Positions 26,923 through 37,714 of a stretch of DNA of 64,000 nt are shown piece after piece. How positions within the stretch are numbered: the first letter of the stretch is position 1; each line of letters begins with the position of its first letter. The notes under the pieces were generated by a model. That model did no database searches. It saw nothing but the letters and a program-made list of their open reading frames with translations, and had not been told where the DNA came from. Source of the stretch: Kordiimonas sp. (lineage in GTDB: Bacteria; Pseudomonadota; Alphaproteobacteria; Sphingomonadales; Emcibacteraceae); contig PADB01000012.1 in NCBI GenBank assembly GCA_002700365.1, positions 496,001 to 560,000 on the forward strand, given 5' to 3'. Both the position numbers and the translations under genes were made by a program.

Positions 26923-28587
26923 CTACACTCTGATAATATTCACTGTAACCTGCGGACCGGGACTCTTTCCACTAAATTGTCGACAAATGCGCCGTACGGC
27001 CACACGCATAGCTTCTGCAATATTACGATCACCTTTACCTGCTTTTACAGTGATGTGATCTGTTTCCTTTTTAATAGCTGCGATTATCATCTGCGTGAGT
27101 TCCTGCTCCTCACTATCCGCAATGCCCAATAAAGTCACAGCGACTTGACCAGATATTTTATGACCCTGATCAAGTGCTACTGTCACCACGGCCGCACCAT
27201 TATACATAATCCGCCGTCGCATAACGATAGCATCATCATCTTCCGGTAAAACAAAATTGCCATCTAAAGCAAGGCGCGCACTATATACCTGATCTACTAT
27301 TTCCGGGATACCGGGGGCTAATCTAATCAGGCTACCGTTCACTGGTACTATCTGATGTTCAACGCCCCATTTTTTAGCCAATTCCGCTTGCAAAGTCATG
27401 TGCCGCAATTCCCCATGAACGGGCACTGATATCACCGGACGCAACCATTTATACATCTGGCGCAATTCTTCTTGTCCGGGATGCCCTGAAACGTGCACAA
27501 AATGATCTTTCTCGGTCAAAACATGCACCCCGTGTTCCGTCAGCATGTTATGCAATCGTGCAAGCAACAATTCATTTCCGGGTATGATTTTCGATGAAAA
27601 TACCACCGTATCTTCACGACTTAGCGATATGTAACGATGCTGGTTTGTGGCAATACGCATCATTGCTGCCCGGGCTTCGCCCTGACAACCTGTGCAGATG
27701 TACAGTATTTTGTCTTTCGGTATATGCTCGGCATCTTCTTCACTAACCACCTGGGGAAAATCCTGCAGATAACCGCATTTTTTTGCGGCCTCAACATTGC
27801 GTTTTAACGACCGCCCCACCAAACAAACATGACGGTCCAGCGCATCTCCTACTTTGGCTAAGGTCTCCACTCTGGCGATGTTAGACGCGAACGTTGTTAC
27901 AAACAGTCGCCCATTGTGGCCGTCTAGTAAAGCTTTCAGGCTTTCTCTTACATCCTGCTCAGACCCAGAAGACTTTTCATTAAAGACATTTGTAGAGTCA
28001 CAAACAATTGCCAGCACCCCCTCATGCCCCAAAGACTTGAGTGCGCCAATATCACTTGCTTCCCCCACCAAAGGATGTGGGTCGAGTTTCCAGTCACCAG
28101 TATGAAAAATATTTCCCAACGGCGTAGAAATTTTTAAGCCGTTTCCTTCCAATATGGAATGTGTCAAAGACACATAGGTAATATCGAACTCACCTAACGT
28201 AATCGATCCCCCCAAGGGAACGGTATGTAGCGGAACCTGACCAGCCAGTCCTGCTTCTTCCAATTTACTTTCCAGCAATGTCATCGTGAACGGCGTTGCA
28301 TAAATGGGGCACCGCAATTCTGGCCATAAATGCGCGACGGCCCCAAGATGATCTTCATGTGCATGGGTCAAGACCAACCCCAGCAGATCATCTTTCCGTT
28401 CTCCAATATATTCCGGGTCAGGCATAATCAGGTCAATCCCCGGCAGATAAATATCGGCAAACGATATACCACAATCCACCATTAACCATTTACCTCCATA
28501 AGCATAGAGGTTTAGATTCATACCAATCTCGCCCGCCCCACCTAAGGGCAGAAAATAAAGCTCTTCCGGCTTAATATCTATCGCCAT
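26923..28587 (-). CDS. rnj: Ribonuclease J
   Basis: Metallo-beta-lactamase/beta-CASP nuclease that matures and degrades RNA with 5'-3' exo- and endonuclease activity. The 554 aa protein has the zinc motif HAHEDH at residues 75-80 (LTHAHEDHLGA), further ligands in FHTGDWKLDP, and the beta-CASP motif VHVSGHPGQEELR. The C-terminal domain is short, as in RNase J. It lies between coaX and mce, a typical alphaproteobacterial neighbourhood. Gammaproteobacteria usually lack this enzyme. Confidence 0.95.
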   Translation of the reverse strand: MAIDIKPEELYFLPLGGAGEIGMNLNLYAYGGKWLMVDCGISFADIYLPGIDLIMPDPEYIGERKDDLLGLVLTHAHEDHLGAVAHLWPELRCPIYATPFTMTLLESKLEEAGLAGQVPLHTVPLGGSITLGEFDITYVSLTHSILEGNGLKISTPLGNIFHTGDWKLDPHPLVGEASDIGALKSLGHEGVLAIVCDSTNVFNEKSSGSEQDVRESLKALLDGHNGRLFVTTFASNIARVETLAKVGDALDRHVCLVGRSLKRNVEAAKKCGYLQDFPQVVSEEDAEHIPKDKILYICTGCQGEARAAMMRIATNQHRYISLSREDTVVFSSKIIPGNELLLARLHNMLTEHGVHVLTEKDHFVHVSGHPGQEELRQMYKWLRPVISVPVHGELRHMTLQAELAKKWGVEHQIVPVNGSLIRLAPGIPEIVDQVYSARLALDGNFVLPEDDDAIVMRRRIMYNGAAVVTVALDQGHKISGQVAVTLLGIADSEEQELTQMIIAAIKKETDHITVKAGKGDRNIAEAMRVAVRRICRQFSGKSPGPQVTVNIIRV

Positions 28588-28597
28588 ATAATCCTGC

Positions 28598-29377
28598 TTA
28601 ATCCGCTTTCGCGATATTATTATGATAAATCTGGAACAGTCCCCGTGTGGTTAATTCCTGATCAACAATTTCAATTTTTGAAACTTCGTCTTTGAATAAT
28701 GGGGCCAGCCCACCAGTGGCAATAATCTTCATGTCTGTGCCATACTCTTGGCGAATACGCATCAGCATGCCGTCTATCATCGCCGCGTAGCCATAGTATA
28801 TACCTGACTGTATGGCCGCCACAGTAGAAGTCCCAATAATTTTGGCCGGTTTTTCAACGGCCACACGCGGCAGCTTTGCCGCGGCCATATGCAATGCCTC
28901 AACTGACAAATTAACCCCGGGGGCAATGACGCCGCCCAAATAGCTACCATCCCGATCCACGACGTCGAAGGTCGTCGCCGTACCAAAATCTATAATAACC
29001 AATGGCCCACCATAACGTTCATGGGCTGCAATCGCGTTCACCAACCGGTCTGCACCGACCTCCTTGGGGTTATCCAATTTAATCTGAACGCCCAATTCAA
29101 TGTTGGGATCACCGACAACCATTGCCTCCACATTAAAATAACGACGACAAAGCAGCTGAAGAGGAAACAGCGTCTGCGGAACAACTGTTGCAATGATCGC
29201 GCCGTCAACATCTTTGGGAGATAAATTTTCCAAACGCATTAACTGGGTCAGCCAGACCATGTATTCATCTGCTGTACGCTGGTCTGTGCTAGAAATGCGC
29301 CATTTCTGCAAAAAACTTTGCCCGTCGTGCAAGGCAAAGACAATATTCGTATTTCCCGCATCTATAGCTAGTAGCAT
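28598..29377 (-). CDS. coaX: Type III pantothenate kinase
   Basis: First step of coenzyme A synthesis, phosphorylating pantothenate; the type III enzyme is not feedback-inhibited by CoA. The 259 aa protein belongs to the ASKHA fold: DAGNTN at residues 6-11 (phosphate loop), the GADRLVNAIAA motif and IDFGTATTFDVV with the catalytic aspartate region. It lies 30 bp after birA and 10 bp before rnj, so it is co-transcribed. Confidence 0.96.
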   Translation of the reverse strand: MLLAIDAGNTNIVFALHDGQSFLQKWRISSTDQRTADEYMVWLTQLMRLENLSPKDVDGAIIATVVPQTLFPLQLLCRRYFNVEAMVVGDPNIELGVQIKLDNPKEVGADRLVNAIAAHERYGGPLVIIDFGTATTFDVVDRDGSYLGGVIAPGVNLSVEALHMAAAKLPRVAVEKPAKIIGTSTVAAIQSGIYYGYAAMIDGMLMRIRQEYGTDMKIIATGGLAPLFKDEVSKIEIVDQELTTRGLFQIYHNNIAKAD

Positions 29378-29407
29378 GACCGCCTCTTTCTTGCTGCTTG
29401 GTCTATT

Positions 29408-30196
29408 CTAAGCCTGCTTATTTTTAGCAGAAAAGAAAATATCACCCGCCGTTATTTTTCTGCGTCCCGACAGCATTTGTAACACCAACGCTCCATCCGG
29501 ATCCAGTTCCACAAAACACCCTTTTAGTGTTTCCGTTGGCAATCTTACGGTAATCTCTTCCCCAAGACCTGCCGCACGACTTAACCAGGCACGGCGAATA
29601 ACATTAAATCCCATTGTCTGCCATTTCCCGATCCATCCGTCCATATTATGCGCCAATACTTCCATTGCATATGAACGCGCGGGTTCAATTTGGGAATGCA
29701 CACGGATAGCTGTAGCAGGAAATGGCGTATCTGCAGGAAAAGATTTAAGATTAATACCAATTCCAATCACAACCCAGGCCGGCACATCCACTGTTGCCGC
29801 CGTTTCCATTAATATGCCGGCAACTTTCTCGCCTGAAATCAGAACATCATTGGGCCATTTACAGTGCACGGGGACCTCAACCTCCTTGGGAAGTAGTGCC
29901 CTTACAGTGTCAGCCACGGCCAAAGCCGTAACAAAGGATAATTCTGATGTTTTCTGCAAACCGTATGGCAGGCGCAACATCAATGAACAATAAAGGTTCC
30001 CGGTCTGCGATACCCATTCACGACCACGCCGACCACGTCCCGACGTCTGCTCCGCGGCCATGATCCATTGGTGACTTATGGCCCCGGCCTCAGCCTGACG
30101 ATATGCTTCCTGGTTCGTGCTATCTAAACGTGAAAATGCCTGAAGGATATAACCCTCAGGCATTTTGATGTTTTTTTCTATGGGCACGTTAGCCAT
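29408..30196 (-). CDS. birA: Biotin-protein ligase, catalytic form without HTH
   Basis: Attaches biotin to the carrier protein of acetyl-CoA carboxylase and related enzymes. The 262 aa protein has the biotinyl-AMP binding loop GRGRRGR at residues 53-59, then KWPNDVLI with the catalytic lysine, and the C-terminal SH3-like domain (about 215-255). The N-terminal helix-turn-helix of E. coli BirA is absent, so it should not repress bio genes. It starts 5 bp after nuoN, co-transcribed with the complex I genes. Confidence 0.95.
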   Translation of the reverse strand: MANVPIEKNIKMPEGYILQAFSRLDSTNQEAYRQAEAGAISHQWIMAAEQTSGRGRRGREWVSQTGNLYCSLMLRLPYGLQKTSELSFVTALAVADTVRALLPKEVEVPVHCKWPNDVLISGEKVAGILMETAATVDVPAWVVIGIGINLKSFPADTPFPATAIRVHSQIEPARSYAMEVLAHNMDGWIGKWQTMGFNVIRRAWLSRAAGLGEEITVRLPTETLKGCFVELDPDGALVLQMLSGRRKITAGDIFFSAKNKQA

Positions 30197-30201
30197 ATAT
30201 C

Positions 30202-31653
30202 TTAGTGCAATAACGCCTGCGCTGCGGACTCCGCAGTATTGCGTAACGGCGCAGGCAAAAAGACAAATAAGACAATAAAGATAGCACTGGCCATCATAAT
30301 CATACTCATCACCGGTGCTTTCAGCGGTTCGAATGCTCCGACAGGCTCGTCAAAGTACATGATTTTAACAATACGCAGATAGTAATAAGCACCAATGACA
30401 CTAGCCAACACCCCTAAAATAGCGAGCGTATAATACCCAGCATCAATTGCGGCACTAAATACGTAAAATTTACCAAAGAAACCTGCTAAAGGCGGGATAC
30501 CTGCCAGTGACAGCATGAAGATCGCCAAAGCCGCTGCCATTGCTGGTTGCGTACGCGATAGTCCGGCTAATTCATCTATATCGTCAACCAGCCCCTGCTC
30601 CCGGCGCATAGACAAAATACAAACAAATGCCCCCACATTCATCACCAGATATATTGCCATATAAATCAACATGGCTTTAATCCCCGCAGGACTTCCCGCT
30701 GCAATCCCGACTAATGCAAAACCAACATGACCAATTGAGCTGAACGCCATCAGTCGCTTGATATTCGTTTGAATAACCGCGGCTATAGACCCCCAGAACA
30801 TCGACGCAATGGCCATAAAGATTACAATCTGCTGCCAGGACCCCGCCATATCACCGAAAGGCACAAACAATGTCCGTGTCAACAGTGCCAAGGCCGCCAC
30901 TTTGGGCGCCACAGCGAAAAACGCTGTCACTGGTGTTGGCGCACCTTCATACACATCAGGTGTCCACATGTGGAACGGCACGGCCGAAATCTTAAATGCC
31001 AGACCGGCTGCCACAAAAACAAGGCCAAAAATCACACCTAAGGACGGCCCATGTCCTTCATGTCCATGTAGCACATTGGCTAAAACAGTGAAATTCGTTG
31101 TGCCCGTAAAGCCATAAACCAGTGATGCACCGTAAAGAAGCATTCCTGATGACAAAGCCCCTAACACAAAATACTTAAGTCCGGCTTCCGTTGACTGTGC
31201 GGTATCACGGCGGAAAGCTGCCATCACATACAAGGCTAAGCTCTGCATTTCTATTCCCATATACATGGTCATCAGATCATTTGCAGACACCATCACCATC
31301 ATGCCTAATGTCGCAAGCGCAATTAAAATAGGGTATTCAAAACGCTCAATATTTTCAGCACGCAAATACGGCAATGACATCAATACCGCTAATGCAGATG
31401 CCAGCAACACCAACACTTTCATAAAAATAGTGAAACCATCGACAACAAACATATCGCCAAAGGTTGCGATTTTATCATTCTCCGCACCGGCAACAATAAC
31501 CATGACAACAAGCATAAGTACAGCCGCTAACCAAGACACCTGACCGGTTGATTTGTTGCCGCGAAACACACCAAGCATCAACAATGCCATAGCCCCTACC
31601 GCCATGATCATTTCCGGTAATGCCGGTACTAAATTCGGAAGTACTGTAGTCAT
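30202..31653 (-). CDS. nuoN: NADH-quinone oxidoreductase subunit N
   Basis: One of the three antiporter-like membrane subunits of complex I, translocating protons. The 483 aa protein has about 14 helices; conserved charged residues appear in the motif [15 protein letters not shown] (helix 5 Glu) and [26 protein letters not shown] (Lys and His). It is the last nuo gene in the array and is followed by birA with a 5 bp gap. Confidence 0.97.
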   Translation of the reverse strand: MTTVLPNLVPALPEMIMAVGAMALLMLGVFRGNKSTGQVSWLAAVLMLVVMVIVAGAENDKIATFGDMFVVDGFTIFMKVLVLLASALAVLMSLPYLRAENIERFEYPILIALATLGMMVMVSANDLMTMYMGIEMQSLALYVMAAFRRDTAQSTEAGLKYFVLGALSSGMLLYGASLVYGFTGTTNFTVLANVLHGHEGHGPSLGVIFGLVFVAAGLAFKISAVPFHMWTPDVYEGAPTPVTAFFAVAPKVAALALLTRTLFVPFGDMAGSWQQIVIFMAIASMFWGSIAAVIQTNIKRLMAFSSIGHVGFALVGIAAGSPAGIKAMLIYMAIYLVMNVGAFVCILSMRREQGLVDDIDELAGLSRTQPAMAAALAIFMLSLAGIPPLAGFFGKFYVFSAAIDAGYYTLAILGVLASVIGAYYYLRIVKIMYFDEPVGAFEPLKAPVMSMIMMASAIFIVLFVFLPAPLRNTAESAAQALLH

Positions 31654-31673
31654 TAAATTTGTCTCCCTACCGA

Positions 31674-33179
31674 TTACCGCGCGGCAGTCACATGCACAGC
31701 AGCCGTTGCGGCCTGATGCTGTTGAACAAGGTTATCAACGGATATATGCATAAAATCCATGAAGGACGCCGGGTAAATTCCCATCCATAATGTCAGGACA
31801 ACCAATGGCGCAAAGATCCACACTTCACGTTTATCCAAATCCAGAATACTTTTCAGATCTTCTTTTGTTAACTCACCGAAAACAACTCGGCGATACAGCC
31901 ACAGCATATAGGCCGCACCCAGAATAATACCTGTCGTTGCAAAGAACGCCGCCCATGTACTCACTTTAAAAATGCCAGCGAGAACTAGTATCTCTCCGAC
32001 AAAGTTTGCCGTACCAGGAAGCCCTACAGACGCCATCGTAAAGAACAAAAAGAATAAGGCGTATTTAGGCATACGATTAACAAGCCCGCCGTAACGCTCG
32101 ATTTCGCGGGTATGCATACGGTCATAAATCACGCCAACACAGAGGAACAAGGCCCCAGAGACAAGACCATGCGCCAGCATAACCATAATCGCCCCTTCAA
32201 TACCCTGCGTATTGGCGGCAAATATTCCTAATGTCACAAACCCCATATGCGCCACAGAAGAATAGGCAATCAGCTTCTTCATATCTTTTTGCATCAACGC
32301 CACAAGCGATGTGTAGACCACTGCAATGCAACTTAATGTGAAGACCATCGGTGCTAGTTCTACGGAAGCCACAGGGAACATCGGTAAAGAAAAACGCAAG
32401 AAACCGTAGCCCCCCATTTTCAATAGCACGCCTGCCAAAATAACAGATCCTGCAGTGGGCGCCTCAACGTGTGCGTCAGGTAACCACGTATGAACAGGCC
32501 ACATGGGCATTTTCACCGCGAAGGACGCAAAGAATGCCAACCACAACCATGTCTGCACATCCGCGTCAAAACGATAGGACAGCAATGTCGGGATGTCAGT
32601 CGTACCTGCCACATAATACATATACAGCATCGCGAGCAGCATCAGTACCGACCCAAGCAGCGTGTACAAAAACAATTTAAACGCGGCGTAGATCTTACGC
32701 TGTCCGCCCCAAACACCGATAATAAGGAACATCGGAATGAGACCACCTTCAAAGAACAGGTAGAATAGAACTAAATCCAACGCACAAAATACGCCGATCA
32801 TTAATGTTTCTAACAGTAGAAACGCCAGCATATATTCTTTGACACGGTTTTTGACGGCATCAAAGCTGGACAATATGCAAATCGGCATCAGGAAAGTTGT
32901 CAGCAGCACCAATAATACTGAAATACCATCAACACCCATATGGTAATTAATGGTGCCTTCCAGCCAACTGGCTTTCTCCACAAACTGGAAATCCGCAGTT
33001 GTTTTATCAAAACCGAACCAAAGGCTCAACGATGCAAGGAACGTAACAACGGTTGTTAGCAACGCCACATGGCGGGCATTACGGTCTGCTACCTCCTTTT
33101 CACCACGGATAAGCAGGATAAATAAGGCCCCGACTGCGGGCAGAAACGTAATAATCGAAAGAATTGGCCACTCAGTCAC
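31674..33179 (-). CDS. nuoM: NADH-quinone oxidoreductase subunit M
   Basis: Antiporter-like proton channel of complex I. The 501 aa protein has 13-14 helices, the [18 protein letters not shown] motif with the key glutamate, and [25 protein letters not shown] with the lysine-containing helix. The start is GTG at 33179 with GGGAG eight bases upstream. It follows nuoL by 3 bp. Confidence 0.97.
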   Translation of the reverse strand: MTEWPILSIITFLPAVGALFILLIRGEKEVADRNARHVALLTTVVTFLASLSLWFGFDKTTADFQFVEKASWLEGTINYHMGVDGISVLLVLLTTFLMPICILSSFDAVKNRVKEYMLAFLLLETLMIGVFCALDLVLFYLFFEGGLIPMFLIIGVWGGQRKIYAAFKLFLYTLLGSVLMLLAMLYMYYVAGTTDIPTLLSYRFDADVQTWLWLAFFASFAVKMPMWPVHTWLPDAHVEAPTAGSVILAGVLLKMGGYGFLRFSLPMFPVASVELAPMVFTLSCIAVVYTSLVALMQKDMKKLIAYSSVAHMGFVTLGIFAANTQGIEGAIMVMLAHGLVSGALFLCVGVIYDRMHTREIERYGGLVNRMPKYALFFLFFTMASVGLPGTANFVGEILVLAGIFKVSTWAAFFATTGIILGAAYMLWLYRRVVFGELTKEDLKSILDLDKREVWIFAPLVVLTLWMGIYPASFMDFMHISVDNLVQQHQAATAAVHVTAAR

Positions 33180-33182
33180 GGT

Positions 33183-35108
33183 TTAACTCCCACTAACCAT
33201 AAACCAGGTGGCAAGACCCGCCACCCCAATCAGCATGACAAAGGCATAATGGTAGAGATAGCCTGTCTGCACGGCCCGCAGTTTACGCGCAGCGGCCACG
33301 ACTGTTGCTGAAATACCATCAGGACCATAACGATCAATAATGCCTAAATCCCCCCGCTGCCATAGCTGATATCCAACCCACTTGGCAGGCCGCACAAACA
33401 GGAAGTCATACAGCTCATCCACATACCACTTATTCAGCAGAAAATTGTAAAGTGGAGCTTGGCTGCGTGCGATTTGTCCCGGGATCTCGGGATGACGAAT
33501 ATAGAATAACCACGCAAGCAATAGTCCCAATGCTCCCATAACAATAGGCAAGGCTTTCACCCAGCCCGGCACATGATGCGCTGCTTCCAAAACATTATCC
33601 CCGCGAAGGAATAAGGCACTTCCCCAGAAGTCAGCATAATGATGACCGATAAAGCTTTCAGCGAAAACGCCACCAGCAAATATCGCCCCGAGTGCAAGAA
33701 TAAATAATGGAACAGTCATCACCGCCGGTGATTCATGCACGTGCTTCATCACCGATGCACTGGCACGTGGCGCGCCGTGGAATGTCATAAAGACAAGCCG
33801 CCATGAATAAAACGCCGTAAAGAATGCTGCAACGATACCCATCCAGAAGGCATATTGTCCAACCTCTGTGTGCGCTGCATATGCGGCTTCAATCACCATA
33901 TCCTTAGAGAAGAACCCCGACAGCAGCGGGAAACCGGTCAATGCCAGTGTCCCAATTAACATCACAACGTATGTCTGGGGTATCATTTTCCAGACGCCGC
34001 CCATCTTACGCATATCCTGTTCATCTGACATCGCGTGGATGACAGAACCCGCCCCTAAGAACAGCAGTGCTTTAAAGAAGGCGTGTGTGAACAGGTGGAA
34101 GACACCGGCACCATAGGCGGAAACACCTAACGCAAAGAACATATATCCCAATTGTGAACAGGTTGAATAGGCAATCACCCGTTTAATATCATTTTGTGTC
34201 AGACCAATAGTTGCGGCAAAGAACGCCGTACTGGCTCCAACGATCGCCACGACATCCAATGCCAGCGGAGAATATTCAAACAGATAAGAGCATCGTGCGA
34301 CCATAAAGACACCCGCTGTTACCATGGTCGCGGCATGAATCAGCGCGGAAACCGGTGTCGGGCCCTCCATCGCGTCTGGTAACCATGTATGCAGGCCCAG
34401 CTGCGCCGATTTACCCATGGCCCCAACAAATAACAGCAGGCAGATTGTCGTAATGATATCAAACTCCTGCCCCAGGAAGACAAAAGACTGGCCTTCAAAT
34501 TCGCTTACCCGCGCAAATACAGCGTCGAATTCTAACGTGCCAAAGACCATAAAGATCGCAAAGATACCAAGCGCGAAACCAAAGTCGCCAACCCGGTTTA
34601 CCACAAAAGCTTTGATCGCCGCTGCACAGGCCGTTGGTTTTTTATACCAAAATCCGATCAGTAAATAAGACGCCAGGCCAACACCTTCCCAGCCAAAGAA
34701 CATCTGGATGAAGTTATCCGCTGTCACCAACATCAACATCGCAAATGTAAACAGGGACAAATAAGCCATAAACCGCTGTACGTGCGGGTCATGCGACATA
34801 TAACCAATCGAATAAATATGCACTAACGAAGAAACACCCGTCACAACCACCAACATAACGGCCGTAAGTGTGTCGACTTTGAACGCCCAGGAAAGCTCAA
34901 AATCACCGGATTTAATCCACGGCAGCACTTCCACATGGACAACCCCATGGCCCAACGCAATATTATAAAAAGCCACCATTGATAACAGTGCAGAAATGAC
35001 CAGAAAAGAACTGGTAATCAGTTGCGCCCCACGTTTCCCAATAGCATGGCCGAAGAAACCTGCGATTATGGACCCCAGCAGAGGCAGAAAGACAATAGCG
35101 TGAAACAT
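33183..35108 (-). CDS. nuoL: NADH-quinone oxidoreductase subunit L
   Basis: The distal antiporter-like subunit of complex I. The 641 aa protein carries about 15 helices plus the long C-terminal amphipathic helix that braces the membrane arm (around residues 530-560) and a final transmembrane helix. The motifs FFGWEGVGLASYLLIGFW and GKSAQLGLHTWLPDAMEGPTPVSALIHAATMV are fully conserved. It lies between nuoK (8 bp) and nuoM (3 bp). Confidence 0.97.
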   Translation of the reverse strand: MFHAIVFLPLLGSIIAGFFGHAIGKRGAQLITSSFLVISALLSMVAFYNIALGHGVVHVEVLPWIKSGDFELSWAFKVDTLTAVMLVVVTGVSSLVHIYSIGYMSHDPHVQRFMAYLSLFTFAMLMLVTADNFIQMFFGWEGVGLASYLLIGFWYKKPTACAAAIKAFVVNRVGDFGFALGIFAIFMVFGTLEFDAVFARVSEFEGQSFVFLGQEFDIITTICLLLFVGAMGKSAQLGLHTWLPDAMEGPTPVSALIHAATMVTAGVFMVARCSYLFEYSPLALDVVAIVGASTAFFAATIGLTQNDIKRVIAYSTCSQLGYMFFALGVSAYGAGVFHLFTHAFFKALLFLGAGSVIHAMSDEQDMRKMGGVWKMIPQTYVVMLIGTLALTGFPLLSGFFSKDMVIEAAYAAHTEVGQYAFWMGIVAAFFTAFYSWRLVFMTFHGAPRASASVMKHVHESPAVMTVPLFILALGAIFAGGVFAESFIGHHYADFWGSALFLRGDNVLEAAHHVPGWVKALPIVMGALGLLLAWLFYIRHPEIPGQIARSQAPLYNFLLNKWYVDELYDFLFVRPAKWVGYQLWQRGDLGIIDRYGPDGISATVVAAARKLRAVQTGYLYHYAFVMLIGVAGLATWFMVSGS

Positions 35109-35116
35109 GTCTGCCG

Positions 35117-35425
35117 TTATCCCTTCATTTGGTTAATGTCTTCAACGGCAATGGTGCCGCGATTACGGAAATAGATGACCAATATCGCCAACCCGATAGC
35201 CGCTTCACCCGCAGCAACCGTAAGGACAAACATTGCAAAAATTTGCCCCACCATGTCCTGAAGCTGAACAGAAAAAGTCACTAAATTGATATTAACGGCC
35301 AATAACATCAACTCAACAGACATCAAAATAATGATGACGTTTTTACGATTCAGAAAAATACCGAAGATACCTAACGTAAACAGAATGGCCGCAACAGTCA
35401 GATAATGTGCAATACCGACGTCCAT
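35117..35425 (-). CDS. nuoK: NADH-quinone oxidoreductase subunit K
   Basis: Small membrane subunit of complex I (102 aa, three helices). The conserved glutamates in helices 2 and 3 are seen in [15 protein letters not shown] and [20 protein letters not shown]. It is 13 bp after nuoJ. Confidence 0.97.
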   Translation of the reverse strand: MDVGIAHYLTVAAILFTLGIFGIFLNRKNVIIILMSVELMLLAVNINLVTFSVQLQDMVGQIFAMFVLTVAAGEAAIGLAILVIYFRNRGTIAVEDINQMKG

Positions 35426-35438
35426 GTCCCTACCCCTC

Positions 35439-36050
35439 TTACACGCCCTGACCAGGCTTAATATCGACTAATTCATAGGCTTCGTCACGACGGCGGCGTA
35501 CCTGTTTTGAAATATTCTGGCGTTTAACGCCCGGCCGCTGACGATGCGTCAATACAATGGCGCCGATCATAGCCGTTAACAACACCATCCCCGCGCATTG
35601 GAACAAAAACACATAATCCGTATAGATGAGTTGTCCCAAGGCTCTTGTATTTTCCGTCTCCGCAATATCTGGCGTTGCTGATGCCACAACAGCCGTCATT
35701 TCCGGGGCTAAAACCCAGCCCCCAAAGACCATCATCAGTTCAACAACCAAAATCAGCCCAATCAGTGCGCCCATCGGCAAATATTGTAAAAAACCCTGCC
35801 GTAGCTCGACAAAATCAATATCCAGCATCATCACCACAAACAGGAATAATACTGCCACGGCCCCGACATAAACGATAACCAAAATCATTGCGAGGAATTC
35901 AGCTCCCAGCAGGACAAATAGTCCTGCGGAATTAAAAAACGCCAAAATCAAGAACAGTACAGAATGTACCGGATTGCGTGAGGCAATTACCATAAAGCCC
36001 GAAAGCACGGTAATCGCTGCAAATAAGTAAAAGCACAGGCTCTCTATCAT
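35439..36050 (-). CDS. nuoJ: NADH-quinone oxidoreductase subunit J
   Basis: Membrane subunit of complex I, 203 aa with five helices. The third-helix motif [20 protein letters not shown], including the tyrosine that forms part of the proton path, is intact. A charged C-terminal tail of about 35 residues follows the last helix. A 75 bp gap with a small hairpin separates it from nuoI. Confidence 0.97.
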   Translation of the reverse strand: MIESLCFYLFAAITVLSGFMVIASRNPVHSVLFLILAFFNSAGLFVLLGAEFLAMILVIVYVGAVAVLFLFVVMMLDIDFVELRQGFLQYLPMGALIGLILVVELMMVFGGWVLAPEMTAVVASATPDIAETENTRALGQLIYTDYVFLFQCAGMVLLTAMIGAIVLTHRQRPGVKRQNISKQVRRRRDEAYELVDIKPGQGV

Positions 36051-36060
36051 TTATTTTCCT

Positions 36061-36077
36061 CAACCATTATTTGGTTG
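36061..36077 (-). promoter_or_regulatory. Small hairpin between nuoI and nuoJ
   Basis: CAACCA (36061-36066) and TGGTTG (36072-36077) form a 6 bp hairpin just upstream of the nuoJ ribosome-binding site (GAGGAAAATAA then ATG). With the 75 bp gap it is the only sizeable break inside the nuo array, and may be an mRNA processing or stability site. Confidence 0.3.
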
Positions 36078-36125
36078 TTTATCCTTGTCTTTTCACAGGC
36101 GTTCAATTTAGCCAACCTAAACGGT

Positions 36126-36614
36126 CTAACGATACGGTGCATCAGCAGCAATATTCGCGGCAATTTCCCGTTCCCAACGCTCGCCATTGGCCAATAATTT
36201 ATCTTTGTTGTAAATCAACTCTTCACGATTTTCGGTCGCAAATTCAAAATTAGGTCCCTCTACGATTGCATCCACAGGACACGCTTCCTGACAATAACCG
36301 CAATAAATACATTTCGTCATGTCAATGTCGTAACGCGTTGTCCGGCGGCTGCCATCATCACGCGGCTCCGCCTCAATGGTGATCGCCAATGCCGGACAAA
36401 TCGCTTCACACAGCTTACACGCAATACAACGCTCTTCCCCATTCGGGTAGCGGCGTAAGGCGTGCTCGCCTCTGAAACGAGGGCTAAGAGGTCCTTTTTC
36501 ATAAGGGTAGTTAATCGTTGCCTTAGGCCTGAAAAAATACTTCAACGTTAGCCACATGGCTTTAACGAATTCGATCAGGAAAAAAGAGCGGATCGTGTGA
36601 TGAAGAAAAGTCAT
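36126..36614 (-). CDS. nuoI: NADH-quinone oxidoreductase subunit I
   Basis: Peripheral-arm ferredoxin-like subunit that carries clusters N6a and N6b. The 162 aa protein has the two 4Fe-4S motifs [12 protein letters not shown] and [12 protein letters not shown], all eight cysteines present, and an N-terminal helix that anchors it to the membrane arm. It follows nuoH by 17 bp. Confidence 0.98.
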   Translation of the reverse strand: MTFLHHTIRSFFLIEFVKAMWLTLKYFFRPKATINYPYEKGPLSPRFRGEHALRRYPNGEERCIACKLCEAICPALAITIEAEPRDDGSRRTTRYDIDMTKCIYCGYCQEACPVDAIVEGPNFEFATENREELIYNKDKLLANGERWEREIAANIAADAPYR

Positions 36615-36631
36615 CTTTATTCTTTTCCTTC

Positions 36632-37714
36632 CTAAGCCGGGAGCCAGTCAAACAGGACTAATGTACCTGCTGTGAGAAACACCCATGCCAATGACAGCGG
36701 TAAGAAAACTTTCCAACCTAAACGCATCAATTGGTCATAACGATAACGGGGAACTGCCGCTTTTACCCATGCAAAGACAAAGAAGAAGAAGCAGATTTTC
36801 AAAATGAGCCATAACGGTCCGGGTATCCAATATAATGGTGCCCAGTCAATTGGTGGTAGCCAGCCCCCAAAGAAAAGTAATGACGTCATAGCACACATCA
36901 ACAGAATGTTGGCATATTCCCCAAGGAAGAACAGCGCAAAAGCCATTGACGAATATTCGACCTGATAACCTGCAACCAATTCCGCCTCTGCTTCCGGCAG
37001 ATCAAACGGAGGCCGGTTTGTCTCTGCCAAAGCAGAAATAAAGAACACAACAAACATTGGAAAGAGTGGCGTAAAAACAAATCCGAAAGGAACGCCTAAT
37101 TCCAACAATTCTTTCTGTTTATTCACAATGTCCGTCAGGTTTAAGGACCCAACGCACAGCAGGACCGTCACAATAATAAAGCCAATAGAAACTTCATATG
37201 ACACCATCTGTGCTGAAGAACGCAGCGCACCAAGGAACGCATAACGAGAGTTACTCGCCCATCCTGACATGATGATGCCATAGACTCCTAAAGACGAAAT
37301 CGCAAACAGATAAAGCACACCAACATTAATATTGGCAATGGCCATATTCTCATCCCAGGGGATTACCGCCCAGCCGATCAGGGCCAAGGTAAAGGTAATC
37401 ATTGGGGCCAACAGGAATATGCCTTTATTAGCCCCAGCGGGAACAATGGTTTCTTTCAAAAATAGTTTCAGGCCATCCGCAAACGATTGTAATAACCCAA
37501 ACGGCCCCACCACATTAGGGCCACGTCGCATTTGCATGGCTGCCCAAATTTTACGATCCGCATAAACGGACATCGCAACAGCAATAAGCAACGGCAATGT
37601 CACAACTAAAATAGCAACAATAATGCCAATCAAATGCGCTAACCACGCTGACGGCTCAACACCAAAGAGCCATGTAGATAAGGCAACAACAAGGCCTGTA
37701 AACAAATCAACCAT
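36632..37714 (-). CDS. nuoH: NADH-quinone oxidoreductase subunit H
   Basis: Membrane subunit of complex I that forms part of the quinone chamber. The 360 aa protein has eight helices, the motifs [22 protein letters not shown] and [22 protein letters not shown] with the conserved charged residues of the E-channel. It overlaps the end of nuoG by 8 bp. Confidence 0.98.
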   Translation of the reverse strand: MVDLFTGLVVALSTWLFGVEPSAWLAHLIGIIVAILVVTLPLLIAVAMSVYADRKIWAAMQMRRGPNVVGPFGLLQSFADGLKLFLKETIVPAGANKGIFLLAPMITFTLALIGWAVIPWDENMAIANINVGVLYLFAISSLGVYGIIMSGWASNSRYAFLGALRSSAQMVSYEVSIGFIIVTVLLCVGSLNLTDIVNKQKELLELGVPFGFVFTPLFPMFVVFFISALAETNRPPFDLPEAEAELVAGYQVEYSSMAFALFFLGEYANILLMCAMTSLLFFGGWLPPIDWAPLYWIPGPLWLILKICFFFFVFAWVKAAVPRYRYDQLMRLGWKVFLPLSLAWVFLTAGTLVLFDWLPA